This document shows, piece after piece, positions 1-8,620 of a stretch of 48,506 nucleotides of DNA (its first letter is position 1; each line of letters opens with the position of its first letter). Made by a program: the position numbers and the translations under genes. The notes below the pieces were generated by a model, which had not been told where the DNA came from, made no database searches, and worked only from the letters and a program-made list of their open reading frames with translations. The stretch comes from Salaquimonas sp. (lineage in GTDB: Bacteria; Pseudomonadota; Alphaproteobacteria; Rhizobiales; Rhizobiaceae): the NCBI GenBank assembly GCA_022340185.1, contig JAJDOK010000029.1, positions 1 to 48,506 of the forward strand. The letters run 5' to 3'.

Positions 1-179
1 AGGATTACGATTCACAGTGGGGAACGCGGATGAAGGGTACCGGTCCCTATGCCTGGCAGGTCGCGAGACGTTTCGAGATCGCGGCCAAGAGGCTCGGCTT
101 CAACACGAGAAAACATCGCTTCGACACCAGCCAGTTTGTCCCTCCCCTCGGCGAAGGCCACCAATTGGCGTTGCTGTAG
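1..179 (+). CDS. C-terminal tail of a probable PA0069-family radical SAM protein (partial)
   Basis: The reading frame is open from base 3 and ends at the TAG at 177-179, leaving 58 residues of a gene that starts outside the window. The tail contains a WGTRMKGTGPYAW segment, then a basic helix, and ends in QLALL. From memory, this resembles the C-terminus of the PA0069/SplB-like radical SAM proteins, which often sit beside rnhB in Rhizobiales. The Fe-S cluster motif that defines the family lies upstream and cannot be seen. The identification therefore rests on the tail and its neighbour only. The hairpin at 192-209 probably ends its transcript. Confidence 0.55.
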   Translation, partial: DYDSQWGTRMKGTGPYAWQVARRFEIAAKRLGFNTRKHRFDTSQFVPPLGEGHQLALL

Positions 180-191
180 GTAAATTCGTTC

Positions 192-209
192 CGCCACCCG
201 GCGGTGGCG
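192..209 (+). terminator. Stem-loop after the radical SAM gene
   Basis: A perfect 7-bp stem (CGCCACC/GGTGGCG) closes a 4-base CGGC loop, 13 bases after the stop codon. The following T-tract is short (CTTTC), so this is a weak intrinsic terminator or an RNA 3'-end stabiliser. Confidence 0.5.
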
Positions 210-265
210 CTTTCGCCGCAATCAATGCGTGCCGCCGGGTCTTGAAGAGAATCAGTGTCCGGCCG

Positions 266-539
266 AGAGCGTTTCGCCCCCTGATGGGAGCGTTCTGCCG
301 GAAGGATTTTGCATCAAGATCGAGGAAAACGGCAACGCGCGGACTGGTAGTCCGGGCTAGCCGATTTCCGAAGGAATTGGCGCAAAAGAACCCGATCCAT
401 TCGGGTTTCCGATTGGCGGGCGCCCGATGCCGAACCGATCTTGCGAGATGCGCAAACATCGCGCTACGACCGTTTCGACGCCGGATCGCACTCGCCCATC
501 GAGAAACAGAATCGCTTCCATCAGCGGGTGAAACGCTCT
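266..539. repeat. MITE-like element with about 32-bp terminal inverted repeats
   Basis: The left end (266-297) and the reverse complement of the right end (about 507-539) align over about 32 bases with three mismatches and one indel. Both start AGAGCGTTTC and share CTGATGG. The 274-bp body has no convincing gene. Overlapping open frames cross both ends without a recognisable protein. Short, non-coding and bounded by long terminal inverted repeats, it fits a miniature inverted-repeat element or RIME-like rhizobial intergenic repeat. It fills most of the gap between the radical SAM tail and rnhB, and its right end is 12 bases from the chosen rnhB start. Confidence 0.7.
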
Positions 540-551
540 AGCTTCGCCCGC

Positions 552-1229
552 ATGTCCCCAAGGCTTGGCACTGATTCTCTTTCTTCTCCGCCCAAGGCCT
601 CTTCGCAAAAAGAAGGCAAGCCCGGTTTCGCCGAGGAAAGACGCTTTTACCGGCGCGGCGCGACGCTGGTCGCCGGCGTCGACGAAGCCGGACGGGGACC
701 ACTCGCCGGACCGGTGGTGGCGGCAGCCGTCATCCTCGACCGCAAGCGCATACCCGACGGCATCGACGATTCCAAGAAGCTGACAAGGCAGCGCCGCGAA
801 GAAATCTTCGCCGAAATCGTGGCGAAGGCGCAAATCGCCTGGGCGGCACAGGGTGCTGCGGCGATCGACCGGGTGAATATCCGCCAGGCGACACTTTTCG
901 CCATGACTTCGGCGGTGCGCAGCCTGACGCAGCAGGCCGACATGGTGCTGATCGACGGGCGCGACGTGCCGGAAGGAATCGGGGAACAGGGCCGGGCGCT
1001 GATCGGCGGCGACGGTATCAGCCTGTCGATCGCGGCGGCCTCGATCATCGCCAAGGTGGTGCGCGACCGGCTGATGGCGCGGGCCTGCGCCAGCTTTCCC
1101 GGCTACGGTTTTTCGTCCCATGCCGGTTATGGCACGGCGGAGCATCTCGACGCGCTGAAGCGGCTCGGACCATGCCCGCTGCACCGGCGCAGCTTTGGCC
1201 CGGTACGGGAATTGCTGGCAGCGAACTGA
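552..1229 (+). CDS. rnhB: Ribonuclease HII
   Basis: This is the cytoplasmic endonuclease that cuts RNA in RNA-DNA hybrids, including single ribonucleotides in DNA. The 225-residue product has the family's GVDEAGRGPLAGPV motif near residues 42-55, giving the first two acidic catalytic residues (D44, E45). It then has DSKKLT, the acidic DGRDVP region near 134, ASIIAKVVRDR near 165-173 with the fourth catalytic Asp, and the C-terminal GYGFSSHAGYGT block. The ATG at 552 gives the usual length. The frame stays open upstream to 441, but that part lies in the repeat element and reads as no conserved domain. No good Shine-Dalgarno is visible at 552, so the start is less certain than the identity. Confidence 0.95.
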   Translation: MSPRLGTDSLSSPPKASSQKEGKPGFAEERRFYRRGATLVAGVDEAGRGPLAGPVVAAAVILDRKRIPDGIDDSKKLTRQRREEIFAEIVAKAQIAWAAQGAAAIDRVNIRQATLFAMTSAVRSLTQQADMVLIDGRDVPEGIGEQGRALIGGDGISLSIAAASIIAKVVRDRLMARACASFPGYGFSSHAGYGTAEHLDALKRLGPCPLHRRSFGPVRELLAAN

Positions 1230-1245
1230 GCACAGGCAATTCACT

Positions 1246-1276
1246 CGTCATGCTCGGGCTTGTCCCGAGGATTACG
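1246..1276. repeat. Short dispersed palindromic repeat
   Basis: The CTCGGG-CTTGT-CCCGAG hairpin (1253-1269) sits in a CGTCATGCTCGGGCTTGTCC context. From memory this is a common intergenic repeat of Rhizobiales genomes. It lies just after rnhB, before the terminator. Confidence 0.5.
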
Positions 1277-1286
1277 AATGGCAATA

Positions 1287-1312
1287 AAAAGGCGCCTCGA
1301 TGAGCGCCTTTT
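1287..1312. terminator. Bidirectional intrinsic terminator between rnhB and atpF
   Basis: AAAAGGCGC (1287-1295) and GCGCCTTTT (1304-1312) form a perfect 9-bp stem with an 8-base loop. It has A's on one side and T's on the other, so it can work on both strands. It sits between the convergent rnhB and Fo operon genes. Confidence 0.85.
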
Positions 1313-1363
1313 CAATTGTCGTCAGGCAAGTTTCGCGAAGCAGGTTTCGCCAGGCAGGCCGGT

Positions 1364-1849
1364 TCAGTTCAGCCGGTTCTTCACCTCGGCGATCGACTTG
1401 TCGATGATCTTGCTGGCTTCCGCACCCGTGACCTTGCCGGCGATCAGCTTTTCGGCGGCCGAAACCGCGATATCGACGGCGATCGAACGCACATCGTCGA
1501 TGGCCTGGGTCTCGGCCTGGGCGATCTTCTGTTCGGCAAGCGCGGTGCGCCGGGCGACGAATTCCTCGGTCTTCTTCGCCGATTCCTCGGCGAACATGAT
1601 CGCCTCGCTCTTGGCCGCGGCGACGATTTCCTCGGCTTCGGTCTCGGCAGACTTGCGCTTGCGCTGGTATTCGGCGAGCAGCTCCTGCGCCTCCTCGCGC
1701 AGGCGCCTTGCCTCCTCCAGCTCGTCGCGGATCTTGTCGGCGCGATCGTCCAGCGATTTGACCAGCATGCCCGGCACCTTCATGTAGGCGATTACGCCGA
1801 GGAAGACGAGCAGTGCAACAAGTGCCCAGAATGCTTCGTCGAATGCCAT
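1364..1849 (-). CDS. atpF: F1Fo ATP synthase subunit b
   Basis: This is a peripheral-stalk subunit holding the F1 catalytic head against rotation. The 161-residue protein has one N-terminal membrane helix (about residues 6-24) followed by a long charged helical region rich in Glu, Arg, Lys and Ala, typical of the b-subunit right-handed coiled coil. It is the last gene of the Fo operon and starts only 4 bases after the b' gene ends. Its RLREEAQ heptads resemble those of the neighbour, consistent with a b/b' heterodimer as in alphaproteobacteria and chloroplasts. The terminator at 1287-1312 follows. Confidence 0.93.
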   Translation of the reverse strand: MAFDEAFWALVALLVFLGVIAYMKVPGMLVKSLDDRADKIRDELEEARRLREEAQELLAEYQRKRKSAETEAEEIVAAAKSEAIMFAEESAKKTEEFVARRTALAEQKIAQAETQAIDDVRSIAVDIAVSAAEKLIAGKVTGAEASKIIDKSIAEVKNRLN

Positions 1850-1853
1850 CGCC

Positions 1854-2453
1854 TCAACCCCTGTCCTGCGCCGCCGCCTCTACGGCCTTGGCGACTTCCG
1901 TCTTGGTGGCGGTACCGCCGATCAGTTCGCGCACGATTGCGCCAGCCGTATCCGAGGCGATATTGCCGACCTCGGCCAGTGCACTTTCACGGATCTTGGC
2001 GATCTTCGCCTCGGCTCCGGCCAGCCGGGTGGCCAGTTCATCCTCGACCTTCTGGCGCTCGGCGTCCGCCTCGGCCTTGGCCTTGTCATTGGCTTCCTGA
2101 GCAATGGCGTGAGCGCGGTTGCGGGCTTCGGCCAGTTCCTGTTCATAGGCGGCGTGCGCGGCGTCGGCCTCTTCCCTGAGGCGCTGGGCCTCGTCGAGAT
2201 CGCCGGAAATGCGGTCGCGCCGCACTTCCAGAATGCCCGAGATGCGCGGAATCGCCACCCGGCTCATGAACCAGTAGAACAGACCGAACATGATCGCCAG
2301 CCAGAGCAGCTGGGAGGCGAAATAAGTCGGATCGAAAGGCGGAAAGGCCTCGTGCTCGCCGCCATGCTGCGCCGGTGCGGTGGACGAATGTGTCGCTTCC
2401 GTCTCGGCCTGGGCGAGCTGAATCCCTTCAGCCGTCGTCGTCGTGTACGCCAT
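1854..2453 (-). CDS. atpF2: F1Fo ATP synthase subunit b'
   Basis: This is the second peripheral-stalk subunit and partner of b. The 199-residue product begins with an acidic, Ala/Thr-rich, His-containing leader of about 45 residues. It then has one membrane helix ([20 protein letters not shown], about residues 44-63) and a long amphipathic helix dense in Ala, Glu and Arg. Position between atpE and atpF and the alphaproteobacterial habit of encoding both b' and b support the name. The extended N-terminal leader is longer than in E. coli b and is a common feature of b' proteins in this group. Confidence 0.92.
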   Translation of the reverse strand: MAYTTTTAEGIQLAQAETEATHSSTAPAQHGGEHEAFPPFDPTYFASQLLWLAIMFGLFYWFMSRVAIPRISGILEVRRDRISGDLDEAQRLREEADAAHAAYEQELAEARNRAHAIAQEANDKAKAEADAERQKVEDELATRLAGAEAKIAKIRESALAEVGNIASDTAGAIVRELIGGTATKTEVAKAVEAAAQDRG

Positions 2454-2520
2454 CTTCGGTTCCTCGAAACGCTATGCGGCCGCGCCCGTTGCGCGGCCGT
2501 GCGATTGGTCAGCCGTCAGA

Positions 2521-2748
2521 TCAAACGACGAAGAGCAGCAGCAGCGCGATCAGCAGGGCGAAGATGCCCAGCGCCTCGGTGATGGCGAAGCCGAAGATCA
2601 GGTTGGTGAACTGGCTGGAGGCGGCTGACGGATTGCGCAGGGCGCCCTGCAGATACTGGCCGAACAGATTGCCGACGCCGATGCCGGCAGCGCCCGTGCC
2701 GATTGCCGCGAGGCCCGCGCCGATGAGTTTTGCTGCTTCCGGTTCCAT
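2521..2748 (-). CDS. atpE: F1Fo ATP synthase subunit c
   Basis: This is the proton-carrying rotor-ring subunit. The 75-residue hairpin has a Gly/Ala-rich first helix ([16 protein letters not shown]), a polar loop with the conserved R-N-P (residues 38-40), and a second helix with the proton-binding Glu58 in [11 protein letters not shown]. The Gly/Ala pattern and length are standard. No sodium-type ligand set is evident around Glu58, so a proton-driven enzyme is inferred. The gene lies between atpB and the b' gene with gaps of 89 and 67 bases. Confidence 0.96.
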   Translation of the reverse strand: MEPEAAKLIGAGLAAIGTGAAGIGVGNLFGQYLQGALRNPSAASSQFTNLIFGFAITEALGIFALLIALLLLFVV

Positions 2749-2837
2749 GGTGTTGCTCCTTGATTGGAATGATGGGTTGGATCGGTTGAAATTGCGGTTG
2801 TCGGATCGCGGCAGCGCCGCGGTGAAATGTTCCCGGA

Positions 2838-3587
2838 TCAGTGCCCCGGATGCAGGGCGTCGTTGAGGTAGATGCAGGTCAGTATGGCAAAGACATAGGC
2901 CTGCAGGAAGGCTACCAGGAATTCCAATGCGGTGAGTGCGATCGTCATGGCGAGCGGCAGGATGGCGCCTGCCACGCCGACGGCGCCCAGCGTGCCGAGC
3001 GAGATGACGAAGCCCGCGAACACTTTCAGCGTGATGTGGCCTGCCAGCATGTTGGCGAAAAGTCGGACCGAATGGCTGACCGGACGGGTGAAGAAGGAGA
3101 TGATCTCGATAATCACGATCAGCGGCATCACGGCCATCGGAATGCCCGAGGGCACGAACAGCTTGAAGAAGCGCAGGCCGTTATGCATCAGCCCGTAGAT
3201 GATGACGATGAAGAACACCAGAAGCGCCAGCGTCGCCGTGATGACCAGATGGCTGGTGACCGTCAGGAAGTAAGGGAACATGCCAAGAAGATTGGCAATC
3301 AGAATGAACATGAACAGCGTGAAGACGAAGGGAAAGAACCGCATCGCCTCGGGACCGGCCGATGTTCGCAGCATCCCCGCCGCGAACTCGTAGAGCAGCT
3401 CGGCCGTCGACTGCATCCGGCTCGGCACCAGACCGCGGCCGCTGGTCGACCAGACCAGGAAGCCTGAAACGCCGAACACGATGATGGCCATGAACAGAGA
3501 GGAATTGGTAAACGACAGATCGACGCCGTTGAAATCGAGCGGAATCAGCTTGTAGAGATTGAACTGGTGAATAGGACCCGTCGCCAC
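2838..3587 (-). CDS. atpB: F1Fo ATP synthase subunit a
   Basis: This is the membrane stator that forms the two proton half-channels. The 249-residue protein has five to six membrane helices. It carries the essential Arg in [12 protein letters not shown], the equivalent of E. coli aR210, and the C-terminal [21 protein letters not shown] helix that packs on the c-ring. The GTG start is preceded by an AGGGAAG Shine-Dalgarno six bases upstream. It follows atpI in the operon and precedes atpE, the usual Fo order. Confidence 0.96.
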   Translation of the reverse strand: MATGPIHQFNLYKLIPLDFNGVDLSFTNSSLFMAIIVFGVSGFLVWSTSGRGLVPSRMQSTAELLYEFAAGMLRTSAGPEAMRFFPFVFTLFMFILIANLLGMFPYFLTVTSHLVITATLALLVFFIVIIYGLMHNGLRFFKLFVPSGIPMAVMPLIVIIEIISFFTRPVSHSVRLFANMLAGHITLKVFAGFVISLGTLGAVGVAGAILPLAMTIALTALEFLVAFLQAYVFAILTCIYLNDALHPGH

Positions 3588-3650
3588 AGAAACTTCCCTC
3601 TCGATCCGTCGGCCTGCTATCCGTCTGTTGCCCGTCTCCGGACCGTTGTC

Positions 3651-4031
3651 TCAACCGCCGCTTTTCGACCCGCCGCCCGGCCCGCTCATGTGGCCGGTCA
3701 TCCGCAGGACGTTCACAATGCCGGCGGCAAAGCCCAGGAGCGTAAAGACGATCATCCCCCAGGGCGTCACACCAAAAAACCGGTCAATTCCCCAGCCCAT
3801 TGCCGCGCCGACCAGGATTGCCGAGATGAAGGCCCCCGACACGCTCAGCGCAATGGCAAGGCCGGAACTGCCCGGTTTGCCCCTGGCAGCAGATTCCACA
3901 CGTTTCTCGTTTGCCTTGCTGTCAAGGCGCTGATCGAGGGCGCGTAGCCTTGCTGCCAGTTCCGCTTCCGAAGGGCCGACGCGTTCGGGATTGTCGGGTT
4001 CTGTTCCAGTTTTGCGGCTATCGCCAGCCAA
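3651..4031 (-). CDS. atpI: AtpI, F1Fo ATP synthase assembly protein
   Basis: This small membrane protein opens most Fo operons and is reported to help c-ring assembly. The product has a charged N-terminal half (LRALDQRLDSKA) and two membrane helices (about residues 57-77 and 86-107), then a Gly/Ser tail. The upstream TTG at 4070 keeps the frame open. The TTG at 4031 is preferred because GGGAGA lies five bases before it and it gives a typical 126-residue length. It is first in the operon, followed by atpB, and lies behind the promoter at 4115-4143. Confidence 0.9.
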   Translation of the reverse strand: MAGDSRKTGTEPDNPERVGPSEAELAARLRALDQRLDSKANEKRVESAARGKPGSSGLAIALSVSGAFISAILVGAAMGWGIDRFFGVTPWGMIVFTLLGFAAGIVNVLRMTGHMSGPGGGSKSGG

Positions 4032-4114
4032 GGAATTCTCCCGGGAAAAACCCCATTCACGCCATCGCAAGGACCGGGAAAAGAGCCCGCCGGCCGCTCC
4101 GCGAAGTCGCGCGC

Positions 4115-4143
4115 AACATAGTTTTGGGGCGTCCGGCTGTCAA
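4115..4143 (-). promoter_or_regulatory. Near-consensus sigma-70 promoter of the Fo operon
   Basis: On the minus strand, TTGACA (4138-4143) is followed after exactly 17 bases by TATGTT (4115-4120). It lies about 85 bases upstream of the chosen atpI start and points into the operon. This is one of the best promoter matches in the window. Confidence 0.75.
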
Positions 4144-4278
4144 GCGCGGCACCATTATCCTAAAGTATTGATTTTTCTATATATTACAGTTGGAGTACCC
4201 TGTGCGACAAAGCGACTTGGCAAAGAGGCCCGGATTCCCCGGCAGGAGTCGTGTCAGGCCGGTGCGTCGGGCTGGGAA

Positions 4279-5520
4279 TCAACTCCAGCCGCCGCCGATC
4301 GTGCGGTAGAAGACATGCAGGCCAATCCTGCCGACCCTCTTCATGTGGCGGGCCCAGCGCGGGCGCACGTAGGCCGCGTGATAATGGGTGGAGGAACCGA
4401 CCTCGGTCAGCCAGATGCGGCCTTCGGTGGTCTCGCGGGCGACATAGCTGGCAAGCTCCCAACTCTTGCGATCCCTGACCCGATCGCGGATGCCATCGCA
4501 GGCGAAGGAGAACTGGCAGCGATTACGCCATTTCTTGTTCTGGTAGACGACGGCGCAGATATCGTTGGGATAGGCGGGATTTTTCACCCGGTTGAGAATG
4601 ACCTGGGCTACAGCGGCCTGGCCACGCACCGATTCGCCGCGCGCCTCGAAATAGATACCGGCGGTAAGGCAGTTCTGGTCGCGGTCAGAATAGGCCGTCA
4701 TGGGCAACAGGTCGGCGGCCCAGTTGTGATCGCCCTTGGCCAGTTTCGGGACCAGGCTGACCGGGCGTTCGTCCTTCAACACGGCAGCGAAGGGAGAGCG
4801 CACCACCTTGTCGTCTTCGGCATAGGCCAGAACATTGTCGGCCGATTCGGAGACAAGGCTGGCGACGACGACAGGCAGGTCGGGATCGACCGGCGGCAGG
4901 TCGGATTTCGGCGGATGGAAGGCGGCGGCGACCTGATAGGCTTCGGTGACCGGGCGCGGCTTGACGAAGGCCAGTTCGAATTCCTTGTCAGCGGTGCGCG
5001 GCTCCAGCATGGAATGGCGTTCGAGCACGGAGCCAGCGGAAAAATAGGCGGGCGGGCGTTTGATGGTGGCCGAAACGACGCGGTCGCCCTTGCCTTCGCG
5101 ATTGATGCGCTGCGGTTGGCTGCCGCGCTGCACCTCGGTGGAAATCTCGTATGAAGGCGTGATCACGGTTCCGGTTGTATCGGGGCCCATCGTCACGGAT
5201 CCGGTCGTCATCGCATCGATATCGCGCCCGTCGACGGCTTTTCGGCCTAGCGCAGTCGAGGGAATTGCGGTTGCCAGCACCATGTTGCCTGCAGGCTCCG
5301 GCACATGCGCCAGCCAGCGTTGCGCCACAGGTGCGGGCGCCACGGAGGCGACATCCTGAAAGGCGATGATATTCGGATAGGCGAGGAAGACGGCGATGCC
5401 CGCAAACAGCGGTGTGGTGTTGAACGCAAGGCGCAGTCGTACCCTCTGCACGAGCACATCAAAAATACGCAAAACCCTACCCCGAACCATAAGATTTGAT
5501 GAATTGCAGCAAGCAATCAT
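4279..5520 (-). CDS. SleB-type cell wall hydrolase
   Basis: This is a likely envelope-targeted peptidoglycan hydrolase. The protein has 413 residues. The C-terminal quarter (about 285-405) matches the Hydrolase_2/SleB family: LTAGIYFEARGE with the catalytic Glu, AVAQVILNRV, then NDICAVVYQ and STHYHAAYVRPRWA. The N-terminus has one membrane segment (about residues 31-50), either an anchor or uncleaved signal. A long Pro/Ser-rich, low-complexity linker separates it from the catalytic part. The start is uncertain: the ATG at 5490 (MVRGRVL) is equally possible, and neither has a strong Shine-Dalgarno. It lies divergent from nothing and between the Fo operon and der. In this group such enzymes are vegetative, not spore-germination, proteins. 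Confidence 0.88.
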   Translation of the reverse strand: MIACCNSSNLMVRGRVLRIFDVLVQRVRLRLAFNTTPLFAGIAVFLAYPNIIAFQDVASVAPAPVAQRWLAHVPEPAGNMVLATAIPSTALGRKAVDGRDIDAMTTGSVTMGPDTTGTVITPSYEISTEVQRGSQPQRINREGKGDRVVSATIKRPPAYFSAGSVLERHSMLEPRTADKEFELAFVKPRPVTEAYQVAAAFHPPKSDLPPVDPDLPVVVASLVSESADNVLAYAEDDKVVRSPFAAVLKDERPVSLVPKLAKGDHNWAADLLPMTAYSDRDQNCLTAGIYFEARGESVRGQAAVAQVILNRVKNPAYPNDICAVVYQNKKWRNRCQFSFACDGIRDRVRDRKSWELASYVARETTEGRIWLTEVGSSTHYHAAYVRPRWARHMKRVGRIGLHVFYRTIGGGWS

Positions 5521-5702
5521 CAGGCTATTCAGTTAACGTTGACAGAGCGTTAATCGGCTGCCCGAATGAAACTGGTATCCTTTGCGGACTGACCCGCCGG
5601 GAAATGGTCTGGAAGGCAAATCGGGCGTCGGTCCGACCGGATATCGACGATTTTTCGGCGAGTCAGGGGCAGTTTTCAGCGCTTGCGCGCGCTTTGCTAC
5701 GT

Positions 5703-7106
5703 TTAGCGTTTGCGCGCACGACCGGCATAGGGGTTCTCGCCCTTACGCAAATGCAGGCGTATCGGGGTTCCCCACAGATCGAAACTCTCACGCAATGCGT
5801 TGACCATATAGCGCGAATAGGCGTCGGGAAGGGACGCCGGACGCGAGCAGGCGGCAACGAAGGTGGGCGGGCGGGTCTTGATCTGGGCGATGTACTTGAT
5901 GCGGATGCGCCGGCCCGAAACCGCCGGCGGGGGGTGGCGGTGGACCACTTCGTCAAGCCAGCGGTTGAGTGCGGCGGTCGCGATGCGGCGGTTCCAGGCT
6001 TCATGCACCTCGAAGATCGCCTGCATCAGCTTGTCGATGCCGTCACCGGTGAGACCCGAGACCGGTACCAGCTTCAGTCCCTTGACCTGCGGCAGCAGGC
6101 GCTCGGCCTTTTCGTGCATTTCCGCCAGCGTCGCTTGACGGTCTTCCACAAGATCCCATTTCGACAATGCGATCACCGGCGCGCGGCCTTCGCGCATGAC
6201 CAGATCGGCGATATGCAGATCCTGCTTTTCGAAAGGCTGGGTAGCGTCGAACAGGATGACTACGATCTCGGCGAACTGCATCGCACGCAGCCCGTCGGCG
6301 ACCGACAGCTTTTCCAGCTTCTCCTGCACCTTCGCCTTCTTGCGCAGGCCGGCAGTGTCGAACAACTTGATCTTCCTGCCCTTCCATTCCCAGTCGATCG
6401 AAATGGAGTCGCGGGTAATGCCGGCCTCGGGGCCGGTCAGCAGCCGTTCCTCGCCGATCAGGTGGTTCAGCAGCGTCGATTTGCCGGCATTGGGCCGGCC
6501 GACAATGGCGATCTTCAGCGGCCGGTTCGGGCCGGTACCCTCTTCTTCGCCTTCCTCGCCCGTTTCCTCGAAATCAACTTCCTCTTCCTCCTTTTCACCG
6601 AAGGCGCGCTCCTCGCCGAGTGCGGCGACAATAGCGTCGTGCAGATCGGCAAGGCCCTGGCCATGCTCGGCGGAAATCGGTACCGGATCGCCGAAACCGA
6701 GGCTGAAGGCTTCGAAATAGCCGGCTTCACCGGCCTTGCCCTCCACCTTGTTGGCGACGAGGATGACGGGCTTGCCGGATTTTCGCAGCAGGCCGGTGAA
6801 GAAGCGATCGGACGGGGTGACGCCGGCACGCGCGTCGATCATGAAAAGGCAGAGATCGGCTTCTTCAATCGCACGTTCGGTCTGGGCGCGCATGCGCGCC
6901 TCGAGGCTGGCGCCGGCCGCTTCCTCAAGTCCGGCGGTGTCGATCACCTCAAACGAGAGTTCGCCCAGCGATCCTGCTGCCTGGCGACGGTCACGGGTGA
7001 CGCCTGGCGTATCGTCGACCAGCGCCAGACGCTTGCCGACCAGTCGGTTGAACAGCGTCGACTTGCCGACATTGGGCCGGCCGATGATCGCGAGCTTGAA
7101 TGTCAT
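5703..7106 (-). CDS. der: Ribosome-assembly GTPase Der (EngA)
   Basis: This double-GTPase is needed for maturation of the 50S subunit. The 467 residues hold two G domains: the first P-loop GRPNVGKST at residues 9-17 with DTPG and NKVE, and the second GRPNAGKST near 203-211 with DTAGL and SKWD. A C-terminal KH-like domain has the [20 protein letters not shown] segment. An acidic stretch ([17 protein letters not shown]) links the two G domains, as usual. It ends in a basic tail. The gene follows a YfgM-like gene on the same strand with a 36-base gap, reminiscent of the enterobacterial yfgM-bamB-der order but without bamB. Confidence 0.97.
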   Translation of the reverse strand: MTFKLAIIGRPNVGKSTLFNRLVGKRLALVDDTPGVTRDRRQAAGSLGELSFEVIDTAGLEEAAGASLEARMRAQTERAIEEADLCLFMIDARAGVTPSDRFFTGLLRKSGKPVILVANKVEGKAGEAGYFEAFSLGFGDPVPISAEHGQGLADLHDAIVAALGEERAFGEKEEEEVDFEETGEEGEEEGTGPNRPLKIAIVGRPNAGKSTLLNHLIGEERLLTGPEAGITRDSISIDWEWKGRKIKLFDTAGLRKKAKVQEKLEKLSVADGLRAMQFAEIVVILFDATQPFEKQDLHIADLVMREGRAPVIALSKWDLVEDRQATLAEMHEKAERLLPQVKGLKLVPVSGLTGDGIDKLMQAIFEVHEAWNRRIATAALNRWLDEVVHRHPPPAVSGRRIRIKYIAQIKTRPPTFVAACSRPASLPDAYSRYMVNALRESFDLWGTPIRLHLRKGENPYAGRARKR

Positions 7107-7142
7107 TTTGTCAAATCCGGTATGCGCCGGAGATACAGGGGA

Positions 7143-7814
7143 TCAGCCCGACTGCTTGACACCCTTGCCGGCGAGAAGATTGAGCATGAGTGCAGCGCGC
7201 GAGCGCACACCGGGACTCGAATCGGCGTCGTCGGCAATCTCCTGGAACCATTTCAGCGCGTCTTCGTTCGCGCCGGCCTTCCAGGCGGCGAGCCCCAGAC
7301 CCTCGCGGGCAAGGTGGCGATAGTAGCCACCGGCCGCGGCAAGCGGTTCCAGACGGGCCTTGACCTTGTCATAGGGTTCGATGTCGACGGCGATCAGGCC
7401 GGCGCGCAGGCGCGCGAGCGAACGGAAGGCCTCGTCGACGGAATCGTCATCGGCAACCGCGTCATAGGCGGCAAGCGCTTCGGCCTTCTTGCCGGCACCC
7501 TCCAGTTCGCCGGCCAGGCGAAGGCGCGCCAGCGTCGGATAGGCACCGTGGCCATTCTTCTCCAGCTTCTCCAGCGCGGCGACCGCCTCGTCATGCTGAC
7601 CCTTGCCGGCAAGTTCGACCGCGTTGATGAAGGCATCGCCCGCCGCAGCGGCGCGGCGTTCGGAATAATACTGCCAGCCGCGCCATGCAGCCGTTGCGAC
7701 AACGACAAGAACGGCGGCCGCGATCAGCAGCCAGCCATAGCGGTCCCACAGGCCCTTCATGCGGTCCTGACGCAGTTCCTCGTCAACCTCGCGAATGAAA
7801 CTGTCATCGGACAT
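7143..7814 (-). CDS. YfgM-like tetratricopeptide membrane protein
   Basis: This is a 223-residue protein with a short cytoplasmic N-terminus (FIREVDEELRQDRMKGLWDR), one membrane helix (about residues 29-48) and a helical, Ala/Leu-rich periplasmic region with at least four TPR-like pairs. The N-terminal signature and the position immediately upstream of der match the YfgM/TPR_21 family, known in E. coli as a periplasmic chaperone partner of PpiD and SecYEG. A similar accessory role in envelope protein export is inferred. No BamB-like beta-propeller gene lies between it and der. Confidence 0.85.
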   Translation of the reverse strand: MSDDSFIREVDEELRQDRMKGLWDRYGWLLIAAAVLVVVATAAWRGWQYYSERRAAAAGDAFINAVELAGKGQHDEAVAALEKLEKNGHGAYPTLARLRLAGELEGAGKKAEALAAYDAVADDDSVDEAFRSLARLRAGLIAVDIEPYDKVKARLEPLAAAGGYYRHLAREGLGLAAWKAGANEDALKWFQEIADDADSSPGVRSRAALMLNLLAGKGVKQSG

Positions 7815-7939
7815 CGGAATACGCTCTCACACTGCCGTGGTGGTTATGGAACATGCGCTGCCCGCAGCCAGACCTTGGCTGCCGCCAGTGCGGTCGGGCC
7901 GCTTTTAGCGGAAAGGTGTCACCAGATGCAATCGCAACG

Positions 7940-8521
7940 TTACAATGCAAGCGGGATCGGCACACCGATCAGCCATTCGTGCACCTTCCAGATGAACAGG
8001 CCCCACAGCACCAGGCCGGCAGCGATGGCGATGACATCGTTGATGACCGGTCCCGACGCGGGAATGGGAGCACCACGACGCTTGACGGCGATGCGGTTCC
8101 ATACCGCCCAGGCGAGGAAGGCGCCAAACAGGATGATCGAGGCGAGGTCGCCATTGACCAGCAGATGGGCGAAAGCCCAGATCTTCACCGCCAGCAGCAT
8201 GGGATGCTTCAGCAGCGGCTTCAGTCTACCGGGCTTCAATTGCGAAACCACCAGCGAGATGAAGGAAAGTGCCATCAGCGTGATGGTCAGGTGCACCAGG
8301 CCGAAGGGTGCGACATACAATACGGGCGCGAGCGGTTGGGCTCTCGCATAACCCCAGATCAGCAGTACAAGGCCGGCAAGCGAGATCAGCGAATAGATGC
8401 CCTTCCAGGGATTTTCGCCCATGCGCGCGATCATCGCTTCGCGATAGGCGGGTGCCACCATCCTGATCGAGTGGATGCCCAGGAAAACGATCAGCCCGGC
8501 AATCAGCAGCATCATGTCCAT
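7940..8521 (-). CDS. NnrU-family membrane protein
   Basis: This is a 193-residue polytopic protein with five or six membrane helices. Recognisable pieces are LGIHSIRMVAPAYREAMIARMGENPWKGIYSLISLAGL and, near the centre, KHPMLLAVKIWAFAHLLVNGD, the conserved core of NnrU/MAPEG-like methyltransferase-related proteins. The ATG at 8521 has an AAAGGA Shine-Dalgarno and is preferred over the extended frame, which runs into the divergent promoter region. NnrU was named for a denitrification locus in Rhodobacter, but its reaction is unknown and no denitrification genes are here. It may be a general membrane enzyme. Confidence 0.8.
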   Translation of the reverse strand: MDMMLLIAGLIVFLGIHSIRMVAPAYREAMIARMGENPWKGIYSLISLAGLVLLIWGYARAQPLAPVLYVAPFGLVHLTITLMALSFISLVVSQLKPGRLKPLLKHPMLLAVKIWAFAHLLVNGDLASIILFGAFLAWAVWNRIAVKRRGAPIPASGPVINDVIAIAAGLVLWGLFIWKVHEWLIGVPIPLAL

Positions 8522-8620
8522 GCAAGTCGTCCTTTCACATCGCGCCAAACTGGCACGAAAGAAGCCCTTCATGCCATAAACAGGTTTGAATTGCAGCCAT
8601 GCGAAAGTGGAGTGAGGCAA

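Noticed and set aside
5533..5553. TTAACG...CGTTAA dyad upstream of the SleB gene, considered as a CtrA site
   Set aside because: The two TTAA half-sites are 13 bases apart; CtrA sites need 7.
5496..8351. A 951-residue open frame on the plus strand
   Set aside because: It lies opposite der, the TPR gene and NnrU and reads as no protein family; in GC-rich DNA such antisense frames are common.
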